Shown: positions 56,101-64,000 of the stretch, piece by piece
Numbering within the stretch: position 1 is the stretch's first letter
How the letters are laid out: every line of letters begins with the position of its first letter
Source of the DNA: Arbacia lixula
Lineage: Eukaryota > Echinodermata > Echinoidea > Arbacioida > Arbaciidae
Direction of reading: 5' to 3'
Assembly: GCA_963669155.1 (NCBI GenBank)
Contig: OZ022580.1
Span: forward strand, 28,935,598-28,999,597
DNA: 64,000 nucleotides
Translations under genes and position numbers: made by a program
The notes under the pieces: model-generated
The model's input: only the letters and a program-made list of their open reading frames with translations
Told to the model about the DNA's origin: nothing
Databases searched by the model: none

Positions 56101-59100
56101 GAAACCCCTGTTGCTACAATGGAATCTTCCATTTGGGCAAGCTGACGTTCCTGCATAAATCAACAAAAAATTATCACGGTACATCATAAGGTAGATGGGA
56201 TAACAAGTGTACACAGGACTCTACCCATTACTGTCTATTGAAGAAAACTGAACAAATATATACAAGTGTAGTGACATTTTCTCAAATATTTCAAGAGTTT
56301 TCATGCATACGGTGAACTTTTGGTATTTTTTGCTGGCTTGCATTGTGATATATGTCATCATCATTATGTAACACTGAAACATGGATACCTCACGATACCT
56401 CACTTAAGCATAATATTTAATCTAAATGTTATCACAGCACTCCATTCAATATTGAATTCTCCATGTCATAACTGTCATAAAATACATTAAAGATACAATT
56501 GTTGATTTGGATACTTATTTCATAATGGAATATGAATTTGAAAATGAAATATGATTGGTACATCTGTAAGACTGTAACACTACATGTACATCACTATGAT
56601 TGTCATTGACAGTGTAAGTGCTTATGCTAATAAGTAATATTGTAACCTGGGCCCCGTGTTATAATGAGTTGCGATTGAAATCAACCGTAACTCTGTACAT
56701 TGGAGATAGGAGAATGCACTTTCCCCAATAGACTTGTTATGTATTCACAGTGTATGTTGGACTATGCGCGTCATTCGGACAATACATTTCTATTGTAAAT
56801 CCCAAAGCTTGTCAGAGGTTTGCCCAACTTGCAACAACTAGAAGCTTCAGAGTGCATTCTACCCACTGAAGCTCAATCACTAAATGTAGGTTAATTGTAA
56901 TACAGTGTCAGTGCATACTTGGGTGAAAAGTTGTGAATACCGTACATTAAACACAAATTGCTTATTTAACATCCATTCAGATCTCTTGCAGCTATTTATA
57001 CGATGGAGTCCTAATCCTCCCAGTCTCTGCTGCTGATCAGTAATTCATCTTCCTGACTAAAGAGTAAGAAATAATCATTATTACCTGGCTCATCTGAAGA
57101 GTCTGGGCAGTCGCAGTAGTCATCGTTGATCTGTGAGCGGAGGATCTTCTTGGATCCATCCACACAGGTGAACCAGTCTCCCTTGCCCTCCGCATTGTAC
57201 AATGGCTCGTCTGAGGAAAGGACAGAGAACAGTAAATAGAGTCACCTGCCCATGATCCATTCACTGTCATGGTTCTAGACCAATGCCACTGAATCTTGGA
57301 ATCTTATTGAGGAAATCAGGGTAAAACACATAACAAGTCAGGCAAAAGTCACTGATCAAAATTGCCTCTGCACCACAACAAATCTTAGTTGCTACACTTT
57401 GAAAAGGTGATGGAAAATGTCACAAAATTCAACAAAATACTGGAGTACATGTAGTTCCAAGTATTTACTGTTTCTGCTCAGCCAAGTACATGGACACAAA
57501 TTTTGGAGCTGTAATGGATGTAGAAGTCTATTTCTATTCAAACTGGTGATATTTCCCCAAAATATTCGAAGTAATCTATACATATTTTTTTTACAGTTTT
57601 GATGTAATTTTTATCAAAATTCTTGAGTCTCAAAGTCAACAACTACAGGTCAATTGAACACAGAAATTCATGGAAATCTGCAGTGAGCTATACTTTTCTG
57701 AAGCAGGAGTTGCGATTTGTAATTGGCATTAATTGTTTAATTGACGAGCTCATAGTAGAGCACATGGAATAAAATCTGGAAGGATGTGTAAACCTTCCCA
57801 AAGCCAGGAATAGCGGGATTACGTGTGTAGTAAGCCCCTGTCTCAGATCGCAATAAAATTTTCACAGCGTGTTTATTGGAATATTGTGAACAAACTACAA
57901 TGTAACCTGTAAGAATTTGAAGTATTGTTCTTGAAGGTGAGAGGAGCAAAGTCTTGACTGGACGCAAATTAGGTACACTGTCCTAGGCTAGGGCTATTAT
58001 CATGGGGTGGTATTCTAGATTATCTTAAGTTTTCTCCTAGGTCCCTAATTTAGGAGGTGCCTAAGAGAGCAAGAAATTGGTATTCCAGAACGTCCTCTTC
58101 GGACTCTCTAAATGCAAATTAGGGAGGGGTAGACCCCACCCAGTGCGCATTTATTAGCCAATAGAGGGAAGTGTTTACTTTATGACCAGCCAATCACAAT
58201 CACAGCATATCATCGGGACCGTCCCCTAGGATTGATCCTAACTTTATGTGTGTGCACATCAATCATGTACAAGCACCTATGCAAATAAATGTTGCTCTTT
58301 TTTCATTGCATGTATAGCTATGGCTAAAACAGGGGGTGGCTCTCCCAAGTTCTCTGCTAAGAGCATTCTGGAATACCAATCCTCCTCACTTTATGATTTG
58401 CATAAAGTCTAAACTTAAGAGAAAACTTAGGTTAGAGAAAATTTAGGAGCGGTCTTTGGAGAAAACTTAGGGGAGTTCCGATATTCCACTTAGTGCAAAG
58501 AATCTTAGACTTATGATAAGATATAATCCCGTACAATATGGGAACAGGCAGTATCGCACAAATGTATACTTATGTACATGTAAAATGCACACAATGGGAA
58601 GGCTGCAATACTGATTATCGTTATCAGAAAGTGACCTAGAAATCACTTACTTTGACGAATTAAGCAGCAAAATTTTTATCCAGGGTTAGACTTAGGCCTT
58701 AGGCACCAGCTACCAACCCCATAGGCCGTGTGTACGGAGTAAGGTAGAACGGCCTATAATTTCAAATACGCATAACTATTTAGTTTGAGTAAATTAAATG
58801 AAATCACTTGCAGGCCGTCTTCCTTGCACTAATTGGAATATGATTCGCAAATTAAAATGAAAGACACAATCTTTTACTCACAATTCTAAGTAGTTTTGCT
58901 AATCAGGTTTTATGACTCGTCAGCTTTCTAAAATCTAATCTCCGGAAAATATCACGTAAAATTTCGTAGCTCCCCCTATTTCTACTTATCTTTTATCTTT
59001 TATTTGTTATTATCTATAATTTGTCATGTACGAATGACAGGTAGACGTTTATATATAGTTTGTGCATGCATGAATTCGAAATATCAACAAATCCCTATGC

Positions 59101-62100
59101 CTATGGACCTGAACATATACAGCAAGTATATTACACGTAACAGGTTTTTAAAGGGCATATGCTGTACTGGGAAGACAAAAAAACTTTCAAAGGGTGATCG
59201 TGAGCAATCTTCTTGCCAATGGTCTTAAATTCATATATTGCCCATTTTAGAAACTTGCTGAAAGTTATTTGCCCTCAAATGATCCAAATTTGTAGTTATT
59301 AGTGATTAGCCGAACATTTGGAGAATTTCACTGATAATCGTCAATTACTCCAAATGTGGATCATTTGAGGGTAAATAACTTTCCGCAAGTTTCTAAAATG
59401 GGCAATACATGAATTTAAGACCATTGGCGAGAAGATTGCTCACGATCACCTTTTGAAGGCTTTCTGTCTTCCCAGTACAGAATATGCCCTTTAAAATGGG
59501 TGCAGTCATGCCTAGTTTTATTTTTAGGATTAGTCAGGGTCAGCACTTTTTAAAATTAAATAAGTGTTAGGGTTACGTTTAGGGTTAAAATTCATAAAAC
59601 TAATGAAATACCTTGGACCCCTATTGTACAGGTTTGCCGGATAAAATTTCTCCTGTGAGCACTTATCGGCAATCCTGTACAATAGGGGACCAGGCAGTAT
59701 CGCACTTGTCGTCAGCAGAAAGTGACCTAGGCTAGAAATCACTTTTTTTGACGAATTAAGTAGCAAAAATTTTGTCTAGGGTTAGGGTTAGGGTCAGTGT
59801 TAGGTTCAGAATTAGGTTTAGAGTTAGAGTTAGGGTCAGGGTTAGGTTTAGGGTGAAAATTCATAAAATTAGTGGGATACCCTGGTCCCCTATTGTACAG
59901 GATTGCCCACTTATCATTCGGGGGGGATGGGGGGGGGGGGTATTCCGAAAATCCACAGAGATAAAATTTTTTATCTCCCCTAAGATACAATGTCCTTTAA
60001 TTATTTTATCTTTGGTATTCCGAAAAATATTTTAGGAAGATTTTAACCAATATCATTATTAATGAGCGCACTGCGCTCCTACATGTATCCCAGAGACAGC
60101 CAGTAATAAACGTCCTTTCATGTCTTTTGCATACATTAACACCCTTCAAGCTGATGGTGTGATGTCATGAAACTGAAAGGAACATTGCGCAGCAATGTCT
60201 ATCAGCGCGCCTTATTGCATTTGATGCGCACATGTGCAAAAAGTTGAATGCGCGAATTATTTTTGCACGTATTGCTATGGGCCTAGGCGCGTACGTCTGG
60301 AGATAAAATTGCTCGGGAGCAGTTTTATCTTTTATCCTAACTTTTTTTCCTAAGTGCGTTTCAGAATACCGATTTAGCTCTGACATTTGCATAAAATTTT
60401 TATCTCGGAGGCTCATTTACATAGAAATTTTATCTCTAGCTCATTTGAATAAAAATTTTATCTTTTATTGTAAGTTGGCTTTTCGGAATACCAAAAGATA
60501 AAATTTTTCCTTAGTCCCTGAGATACAATAAAAATTTTTCTAAGTTCGTTTTCGGAATACCGCCCCTCCCCCCCCCCCCCCCCCCCCCCTGGAATACCAC
60601 CCCTTGTCTACAATCTACCACCAGCTTCAAACTCCATAGGCCGTGTGTACGAAGTAAGGCAGAACGGCCTATAATTTCAAATACGCATAACTATTTAGTT
60701 TGCGTAAATTAAATGAAATCACTTGCAGGCCGTCTTCCTTGCACTAATTGGAATATGATTCGCAAATTAAAATGAAAGACATAATCTTTTACTCACAATT
60801 CTAAGTAGTTTTGCTAATCAGGTTTCACCGCTTGTCAGATTTCTAACCTCAGGAAATTTTCGTGTAAAAGTTCGTAGCTCCCCCTAGCCCTTATTTGGCA
60901 CGTAAGGCCACGTAAAATTGATTACATGTTGATCGTCCGGATTTTTTGAAAAAGAGGAGGAGGGTGTACCATGTTATTTGATATTTGATATTTTTCCCAA
61001 GATGGCTGCCGCGTGTAAAAATAGTATATAATATGATTAATGCACATCAACCAACGTTGCTGTGGTACGTGGTTTGATTTGCCCCCAAAATACCAATTTT
61101 GGCTTTCTTCAACAGGTTTCTTTTTTGCCTATTTTTAAATATTAAATGTTGCCTTTATTTCAAATATAAAATAACATTTTGTCAATATATTGTCATTTTT
61201 GTCTTGATTTTATTTGTAATTGTTGTTTAACATTTATGTTGTAGATCTACATCTACATTAATTATAATATGATATTAAAAAATTTCATTGGAAACATTGA
61301 TTCTCCACATAATACACGGAACAGCAACAGAAATTGCACCAAATCTCAACAAAATTCAAAGATGAGATGGCCACAAAACACGATCTCACTTCACTACAAT
61401 CATGATAATCAGACTGCATTCGACTCCAGCGCACTCGATTGTACCCCTCACCCTGGCCTCGCGCGGGCCGTGGTCGGCCGCATGGAAAACATGCACACAC
61501 CGTATGTATTCCGGCTCTGAACACGGGCTTGTGTTGCTGCCCTCTACGTTCAAAGAAATCGCGATATCCAAAATGGCGGCTGAGCAAAAATCGTTGACTG
61601 ATCAAAACGATGTCAAAAAAACCCCAAATTACCGATAACATTCTACTTAATCATGACAAAATGCTATTAATATGAAAGGTGAGGATTTATTTATGTTAAA
61701 TATGTTTGTCAAAATCTTTTTTGTGCGCCGATTGATCCGATTAGAATGGATTCTATTGAGTTGTTGGTACAGTGGCTGATACAAATTTTGACATCGCTAC
61801 TCAATTCGTATTGACTTTCTGTGTAAACAAAATTGTCACTTTTTCATGTACCGCTACACAAAGTCTATGGGGAAACGGAATGTCCATATTCACCTGCTGA
61901 AATGGGAAAAGACCATTTTTTGACGCGGAAAATCACTGTCCCTTCAATTTTTTCTAGAGTCTTAGATTGTTTTGTTCAATAATATTTGAACAGCGCATTT
62001 GAAGAAAAGGTGGAAAAGATGCATATTATAGAATTTTGTGTTGGTTTCTGAATAAAAAGAAAATATATCAAATATCAAAAAAAAGGAGGCGGGCGGAAAA

Positions 62101-63011
62101 AAGGAAGCGGGCGGGGATGATCAACATGAAATCAATTTTACATGGCCTAAAGGGGAGGACGATAGTGGGCTCAGCGAAAGAAGTGCCGATAGCATGTTTG
62201 TAAACATCCAGGCTGTGCACACAATAGCCCTCGCGATATTATTCATGCTTAAATGTTGTTACGATTTATAATTTAGAAATAAATGACAAAATCTCATTAA
62301 GTTGGCAGTTTTATTTATTTATATTCAATGACACACGTAAATGTTCATTATAACCTGGGTGCAATGTTTTTAGTTTTTGTCTGCTACAAAACTTGACATA
62401 TATGAGCTTCTACAAATTACGAGCTTAATAATGCCATCAGACTTTGATAAAGACTAGTCACGGTGGAAATTTCTTTTCGTATTCTAATACGGTCATTCGA
62501 CGTGTAAACATAGCGGAGAGCAGACGCTACTACATAAGCTGGACAGGAATAAATCTTGGATTTTCTCCTAATGAATTGGTAAGCTGATATTATTTTTAAG
62601 GTTTGGGGGCATGGAATTAATGTATGAATCTTGGGAAGACTTTAAAACAGTCCAAGAATTCATGGTTTTGAAGTCACCACAATTTATGTGCACAATATCC
62701 ACAATTCCCTAAAAGAAACTATGGACCTGAACATGTGTATATATAATTATACAGCAAGTATATTACACATGTAGCAGGTATGCAATCTACCGAGTCTGAG
62801 TAAGCTGACGTGTCTTCTAACGAGTGGGACTGTGTGAAACCAATGGTTGAGGGAAAGTGTCCAAACTAAAGCCAAGAATGTGATACTTACTGCTCAACGA
62901 AACTCCCCGAGGGCGTACAACTTGAACTGTTGCATCGCACATCCATAATACACCTAACGAAATGGTTAGTAAAACGAATAGAACCGTGGAAACCGCAGAA
63001 GACATTTCCAT
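44058..63011 (-). CDS. PRKCSH: Glucosidase II beta subunit, complete
   Basis: Fourteen exons on the - strand join in frame, 1737 nt and 578 aa (human protein about 528). Order: signal peptide; two LDLa-like cysteine modules (about residues 41-135); a Lys/Glu-rich helical segment; paired EF-hand loops around DFNADGNLVVHEL and [13 protein letters not shown]; an Asp/Glu-rich stretch; a second helical segment; the MRH lectin domain from [16 protein letters not shown] to [13 protein letters not shown]; and C-terminal KHDEL. The protein is the non-catalytic ER subunit that retains the glucosidase II alpha subunit through its HDEL and presents N-glycan mannose by the MRH domain, so that the two inner glucoses can be trimmed. 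All diagnostic parts are present, so the gene looks functional. Confidence 0.97.
44949..45048 (-). CDS. PRKCSH: PRKCSH exon 13: MRH domain
   Basis: Acceptor CATTTTGCAG, donor GTAATA. Encodes [20 protein letters not shown] and [13 protein letters not shown], including the CWxGPxRS block of MRH lectin domains. Confidence 0.96.
46202..46276 (-). CDS. PRKCSH: PRKCSH exon 12: MRH domain
   Basis: Acceptor CATTTCTACAG, donor GTAAGT. Too short for a simple ORF search but fits in phase and sequence: [20 protein letters not shown] then ETSLG. The next exon completes the motif SLGTW. Confidence 0.94.
46412..47192. mobile_element. TTAA-flanked element with GC-rich ends (AACCCTATATAGCCCGGG)
   Basis: TTAACCCTATATAGCCCGGG at the left and its reverse complement with one change at the right, bounded by TTAA. 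Just inside each end are G and C runs around GCAAAAACAGCCCCCCCC and GGGGGGGCTGTTTTTGCCC, themselves an inverted pair. The AT-rich interior contains repeated TTTTTCTTATGTATTT and TCATTGTTTTT motifs. 781 bp, in PRKCSH intron 11, with no ORF of note. Confidence 0.8.
47522..47681 (-). CDS. PRKCSH: PRKCSH exon 11: helix and start of MRH domain
   Basis: Acceptor CCAATCTAG, donor GTATGT. Encodes [20 protein letters not shown], then [20 protein letters not shown] and [12 protein letters not shown]. The Cys of QCYEY is the first MRH cysteine. Confidence 0.95.
47689..47790. repeat. GA-rich microsatellite next to the exon 11 acceptor
   Basis: GAGA-rich on +, so CT-rich on the gene strand, where it forms an unusually long pyrimidine tract directly before the acceptor of exon 11. 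Confidence 0.85.
47932..48173 (-). repeat. 124-bp tandem duplication that includes an exon end and splice donor
   Basis: A 51-bp unit (AATCACAGCTTTGTATACAT, then AATGGCCATGTCATATCAC) occurs four times at 47932, 47983, 48056 and 48107. Pairs of units form a 124-bp higher-order repeat that ends with CTGCAATCAGAGCCTTG. That 17-mer is the true 3' end of exon 10 at 48157-48173 and is copied exactly at 48033-48049, with the donor GTGACTAG beside it on the gene strand. Confidence 0.93.
48157..48435 (-). CDS. PRKCSH: PRKCSH exon 10: acidic region
   Basis: Acceptor CCAATTTAG, donor GTGACT. A stretch of about 55 residues is mostly Asp and Glu (for example [20 protein letters not shown]), then a basic helix [19 protein letters not shown] and [13 protein letters not shown]. 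Vertebrate orthologues have a Glu run at the same place. The last 17 bases and the donor are duplicated 124 bp downstream in the intron. Confidence 0.94.
49081..49141 (-). CDS. PRKCSH: PRKCSH exon 9: Ala/Gln-rich linker
   Basis: Acceptor CCCTCTGTAG, donor GTATGG. Encodes [20 protein letters not shown]. It is short and poorly conserved; the call rests on splice sites and on the phase fitting both neighbours. Confidence 0.8.
50066..50105 (+). repeat. (GT)n microsatellite, about 20 units
   Basis: Uninterrupted GT repeat in PRKCSH intron 8; a Cys/Val run in an apparent ORF here is an artefact. Confidence 0.95.
50708..50800 (-). CDS. PRKCSH: PRKCSH exon 8
   Basis: Acceptor TTTCTATGCAG, donor GTAAGT; 31 codons, phase 0 both ends. 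Encodes [20 protein letters not shown] and [11 protein letters not shown], matching the helix that follows the EF-hands in vertebrates. Confidence 0.92.
50974..51160. repeat. Dispersed repeat, partner of 28610-28830
   Basis: Shares GACATTCACCTGTATCT, GTGATTCAAT and a downstream TACTGT(A)GTAATAT-like tract with the copy in DEPDC1 intron 6. Diverged; family unknown. Confidence 0.55.
51340..51715. mobile_element. TTAA-flanked long palindrome, family T2, copy 1
   Basis: Nearly the whole 368-bp element is one inverted repeat. AGGGAGTATACTGTACTGGG at the left is mirrored by CCCAGTACAGTATACTCCCT at the right, and inner blocks such as GACCATTGGCAAGAAGATTG and GGATTTGTGATTAAATCAC have mirrored partners. 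TTAA lies at 51340-51343 and 51712-51715. In PRKCSH intron 7. Confidence 0.9.
51826..51904 (-). CDS. PRKCSH: PRKCSH exon 7: EF-hand pair
   Basis: Acceptor TTCACTCAG, donor GTAGGA. Encodes [20 protein letters not shown] and NEEEAK. With exon 6 it forms two loops, D-F-N-A-D-G-N-L-V-V-H-E and [12 protein letters not shown], both with calcium-type ligands. Confidence 0.93.
53677..53827 (-). CDS. PRKCSH: PRKCSH exon 6: helical segment and first EF-hand start
   Basis: Acceptor CATGCACAG, donor GTAAGT. Encodes [20 protein letters not shown], then [20 protein letters not shown] and FNADG. The Asn codon of DGN is split with exon 7. GTG within the exon near the acceptor is not a start. Confidence 0.93.
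54444..54507 (-). CDS. PRKCSH: PRKCSH exon 5: coiled-coil segment
   Basis: Acceptor CCCCTTCCAG, donor GTAAGA. A 64-nt exon encoding [20 protein letters not shown] and one further Lys, then 1 nt. Confidence 0.92.
54976..55157 (-). CDS. PRKCSH: PRKCSH exon 4: second LDLa-like module, part 2, and start of helix
   Basis: Acceptor TGCTATGTTAG, donor GTAGGA. Encodes [20 protein letters not shown], then [20 protein letters not shown] and [12 protein letters not shown]. Ends in phase 0. Confidence 0.95.
56055..56150 (-). CDS. PRKCSH: PRKCSH exon 3: second LDLa-like module, part 1
   Basis: Acceptor TTTATGCAG, donor GTAAGA. Encodes [20 protein letters not shown] and [11 protein letters not shown]; the next Asp codon is split with exon 4. 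Confidence 0.95.
57085..57210 (-). CDS. PRKCSH: PRKCSH exon 2: first LDLa-like module
   Basis: Acceptor TTTCCTCAG, donor GTAATA. The split codon gives Asn (SLSN), then [20 protein letters not shown] and [18 protein letters not shown]. The [12 protein letters not shown] calcium-binding motif is intact. Confidence 0.95.
58005..58491. mobile_element. Inverted-repeat element with GGTGGTATTC ends
   Basis: Left GGTGGTATTCTAGATTATC, then TTAAGTTTTCTCC; the right end read in reverse is AGTGGAATATCGGAAC, then CCTAAGTTTTCTCC. Inner TTGGTATTCCAGAA and TTCTGGAATACCAA form a second inverted pair. About 490 bp with no coding capacity. Confidence 0.65.
58526..58697. mobile_element. Truncated left part of the TTAGGG-bearing MITE
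   Basis: AATCCCGTACAATATGGGAA, GGCAGTATCGCAC, AAAGTGACCTAG and TTTGACGAATTAAG match the left half of the full element at 59668-59907, with a roughly 50-bp insertion. It ends at the first GGGTTAG. Confidence 0.7.
58704..58977. repeat. Dispersed repeat B, copy 1
   Basis: Begins CACCAGCTACCAACCCCATA and continues through GGCCGTGTGTACGGAGTAAG and CTTGCAGGCCGTCTTCCTTG to GTAGCTCCCCCTA. Over about 90% identical by eye to 60619-60886 in the same orientation. Confidence 0.85.
59148..59494. mobile_element. TTAA-flanked long palindrome, family T2, copy 2
   Basis: AGGGCATATGCTGTACTGGG at the left and CCCAGTACAGAATATGCCCT at the right, with TTAA at both ends. Closely related to 51340-51715 across both arms, including the central ATTTGGAG/CTCCAAAT stem. 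In PRKCSH intron 1. Confidence 0.9.
59545..59639. mobile_element. Partial right end of the TTAGGG-bearing MITE
   Basis: GTTAGGGTTACGTTTAGGG, then TTCATAAAACTAATG and CCCCTATTGTACAGGTTTGCC match the right half of the full element at 59668-59907. Confidence 0.7.
59668..59907. mobile_element. Complete MITE with 27-bp inverted ends, 8-bp target duplication and TTAGGG-like interior
   Basis: GGCAATCCTGTACAATAGGG (the first 20 of 27 bases) is perfectly mirrored at 59881-59907. CACTTATC occurs on both flanks (59660-59667 and 59908-59915) as an exact 8-bp duplication, which suggests a hAT-, P- or Merlin-like mobiliser. About 59776-59853 is a degenerate array of GGGTTA/GGTTTA/GAGTTA units resembling telomere repeat. 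Confidence 0.85.
59919..60590. mobile_element. Inverted-repeat element with G/C-run ends (GGTATTCCG)
   Basis: A G-rich left end leading into TATTCCGAAAATC is mirrored by TTTTCGGAATACCG and a C-rich right end. Many GATAAAATTTT and AAAATTTTATC motifs repeat inside. About 670 bp. Terminal GGTATTCC resembles 58005-58491. The C run at 60568-60589 may be miscounted. Confidence 0.6.
60619..60886. repeat. Dispersed repeat B, copy 2
   Basis: Same orientation as 58704-58977 and near-identical through ATTTCAAATACGCATAACTA and CACTAATTGGAATATGATTC, ending GTTCGTAGCTCCCCCTA. The two copies are about 1.9 kb apart. Confidence 0.85.
60887..62890 (-). other. 5' part of PRKCSH intron 1, with two YY1-like motifs
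   Basis: No exon of PRKCSH is needed here because exons 1 and 2 join in frame. AAGATGGCTGCC at 60999-61010 and CAAAATGGCGGC at 61569-61580 both resemble YY1 sites of the type found at short-5'-UTR promoters. The stretch about 61420-61580 is more GC- and CpG-rich than its surroundings. The rest is AT-rich with no identifiable structure. Confidence 0.4.
62891..63011 (-). CDS. PRKCSH: PRKCSH exon 1: signal peptide
   Basis: Starts [20 protein letters not shown], a typical hydrophobic signal peptide, then [12 protein letters not shown], the conserved start of mature glucosidase II beta. Donor GTAAGT. The ATG at 63011 has A at -3 and G at +4; the internal Met 3 is a weaker alternative. Confidence 0.94.
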
Positions 63012-63190
63012 TTTGTAGAGGGAGCTGAGAGTACAGTGATCGGCAATGAGTGATGGTACGTGTGAACGTGCATATGCGTGCGCGTCTACGTACTAATATA
63101 CTAACCCGCGCCAGGCCCGAGCGCGCGGAACGGACGCGCTTTATTATAGAGAAACACGTTGCATTAATCCGGTCGCTTCATTCAGGTGAG
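63012..63190 (-). promoter_or_regulatory. PRKCSH 5' UTR and promoter region
   Basis: A GC- and CpG-rich patch (about 63070-63140, with CCCGCGCC and GAGCGCGCGG on +) lies just upstream of the start codon, between AT-rich DNA on both sides. An out-of-frame ATG near 63073 on the gene strand would precede the main start if transcription begins further upstream. No start site or TATA box is identified. Confidence 0.5.
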
Positions 63191-63218
63191 AGTATAGAGA
63201 CAATAATAGGCCCTGCTG

Positions 63219-63332
63219 TTTTTTTTTTTTTTTTTTTTTTTTCATTTGTGGTTCTTGTTTTTCATGAGATACCTCGTGGTTTCCCTTTTCTAAAATTAAG
63301 GAGAGAAAATGAGAAAGAGAGAGAGAGAGGGA

Positions 63333-63376
<44 letters not shown>

Positions 63377-63399
63377 TCGATAGAGCGAGAGAGAGAAAA
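63219..63399. repeat. Poly-T run and (GA)n repeat
   Basis: A run of 24 T at 63219-63242, then GA repeats at about 63299-63399 with occasional G and C interruptions. Confidence 0.9.
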
Positions 63400-63748
63400 T
63401 ATAATTATATACCAGTACGTATGCCACCCTAGGCCTAAGTTCTAGGAATGTTAAATGTCTCTGATTCAAATGTTAGTCGTTGAGGACATCAACACATGTG
63501 AAGAACGACATTTAAATCAACGTAATAATATAAAATTTCAGCTTAACACTGGAGGCATATAGCATCTAAGAATTTATCAACCACACAGAATGAACACTAA
63601 TTATCTTTCTGGGTTACGGTCAATATCAACTTATATTGTTGCCTTTGAACAATGCTCTAGCTGCAATATTCTATTTGTGTAGATGGATAAAGGAGCCTTA
63701 ACGGAGAAAGATGACCCGGCCTTGAGTCGAAAATAAGATATATCACCA

Positions 63749-63750
<2 letters not shown>

Positions 63751-63789
<39 letters not shown>

Positions 63790-63868
63790 GAAAGACTGAA
63801 TGGGAGAGAGAGAAAGACTGATGATTGAGGGAGGGAGGGGAGAGAGAGAGAGAGAGAAGTGAGAGAAG

Positions 63869-63906
<38 letters not shown>

Positions 63907-63953
63907 GAGAGAGGGAGAGGGAGAGATAGTGAGAAAGAGAGGGAGAGAAATAG

Positions 63954-64000
<47 letters not shown>
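63751..64000. repeat. (GA)n microsatellite reaching the window edge
   Basis: About 250 bases of GA repeats with interruptions, pure for at least the last 40 bases. It continues beyond the window and may reflect an assembly boundary. Confidence 0.92.

Noticed and set aside
59772..60035. RVRVRF-type and PNPNPN-type open frames
   Set aside because: Translations of TTAGGG-like repeats within a MITE.
58526..60886. A single 1.2-kb segmental duplication in PRKCSH intron 1
   Set aside because: The first shared block is explained by separate copies of one MITE; only repeat B (58704-58977 and 60619-60886) remains as an independent pair.
61285..61641. 118-aa open frame on the - strand in PRKCSH intron 1
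   Set aside because: No recognisable domain or splice context; CpG-rich composition alone can keep it open.
63012..63200. ER-stress element (CCAAT-N9-CCACG) in the PRKCSH promoter
   Set aside because: Expected for an ER gene, but I could not find CCAAT paired with CCACG; only isolated ACGT motifs are present.

Overview
The window looks like nuclear DNA from a marine invertebrate deuterostome, most likely an echinoderm and perhaps a sea urchin. The evidence is small exons with GT-AG introns of 0.1-6 kb, an AT-rich background, long microsatellites, and many short palindromic DNA transposons lying in introns and intergenic DNA. The clade is an inference; the three genes below are recognised from their translated exons. 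I joined exons by hand, and every exon junction keeps the reading frame.

Layout. (1) 1-11171, + strand: the 3' seven coding exons (about 695 codons) of a ZSWIM5/6-type SWIM zinc-finger protein gene. Its 5' exons, including the SWIM finger, lie left of the window. A probable long 3' UTR follows. (2) About 18-26.4 kb: intergenic or 3'-flanking DNA rich in transposon remnants. (3) 26414-39948, - strand: a complete ten-exon DEPDC1 homologue (983 aa) with a DEP domain, a RhoGAP-like region and a 388-codon central exon that can be skipped without changing frame. Its upstream region carries a CCAAT/GGCGG/TTTGAA arrangement like that of vertebrate G2/M promoters. (4) 40.2-44.06 kb: non-coding DNA, probably including the PRKCSH 3' UTR. 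(5) 44058-63011, - strand: a complete fourteen-exon PRKCSH gene (glucosidase II beta subunit, 578 aa) with signal peptide, two LDLa-like cysteine modules, an EF-hand pair, an acidic stretch, an MRH domain and a C-terminal HDEL. (6) 63.0-64.0 kb: the PRKCSH 5' flank, ending in GA repeats.

ZSWIM and DEPDC1 are convergent; DEPDC1 and PRKCSH are in the same orientation. The three encode unrelated functions (a probable ubiquitin-ligase adaptor, a cell-cycle protein and an ER glycoprotein-processing subunit), so nothing suggests an operon or pathway cluster.

The less ordinary content is non-coding. There are at least six elements bounded by TTAA, including two copies of a nearly perfect 0.35-kb palindrome. 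A pogo/Tigger-like element has an internal minisatellite. A hairpin element with an 8-bp target duplication carries degenerate TTAGGG repeats. A 124-bp duplication copies the last 17 bases of a PRKCSH exon together with its splice donor. I found no transposase gene, tRNA, rRNA, CRISPR array or recognisable viral gene. I did not find a new biological system; the best leads are the splice-site duplication, the DEPDC1 promoter and uORF, and the transposon families.
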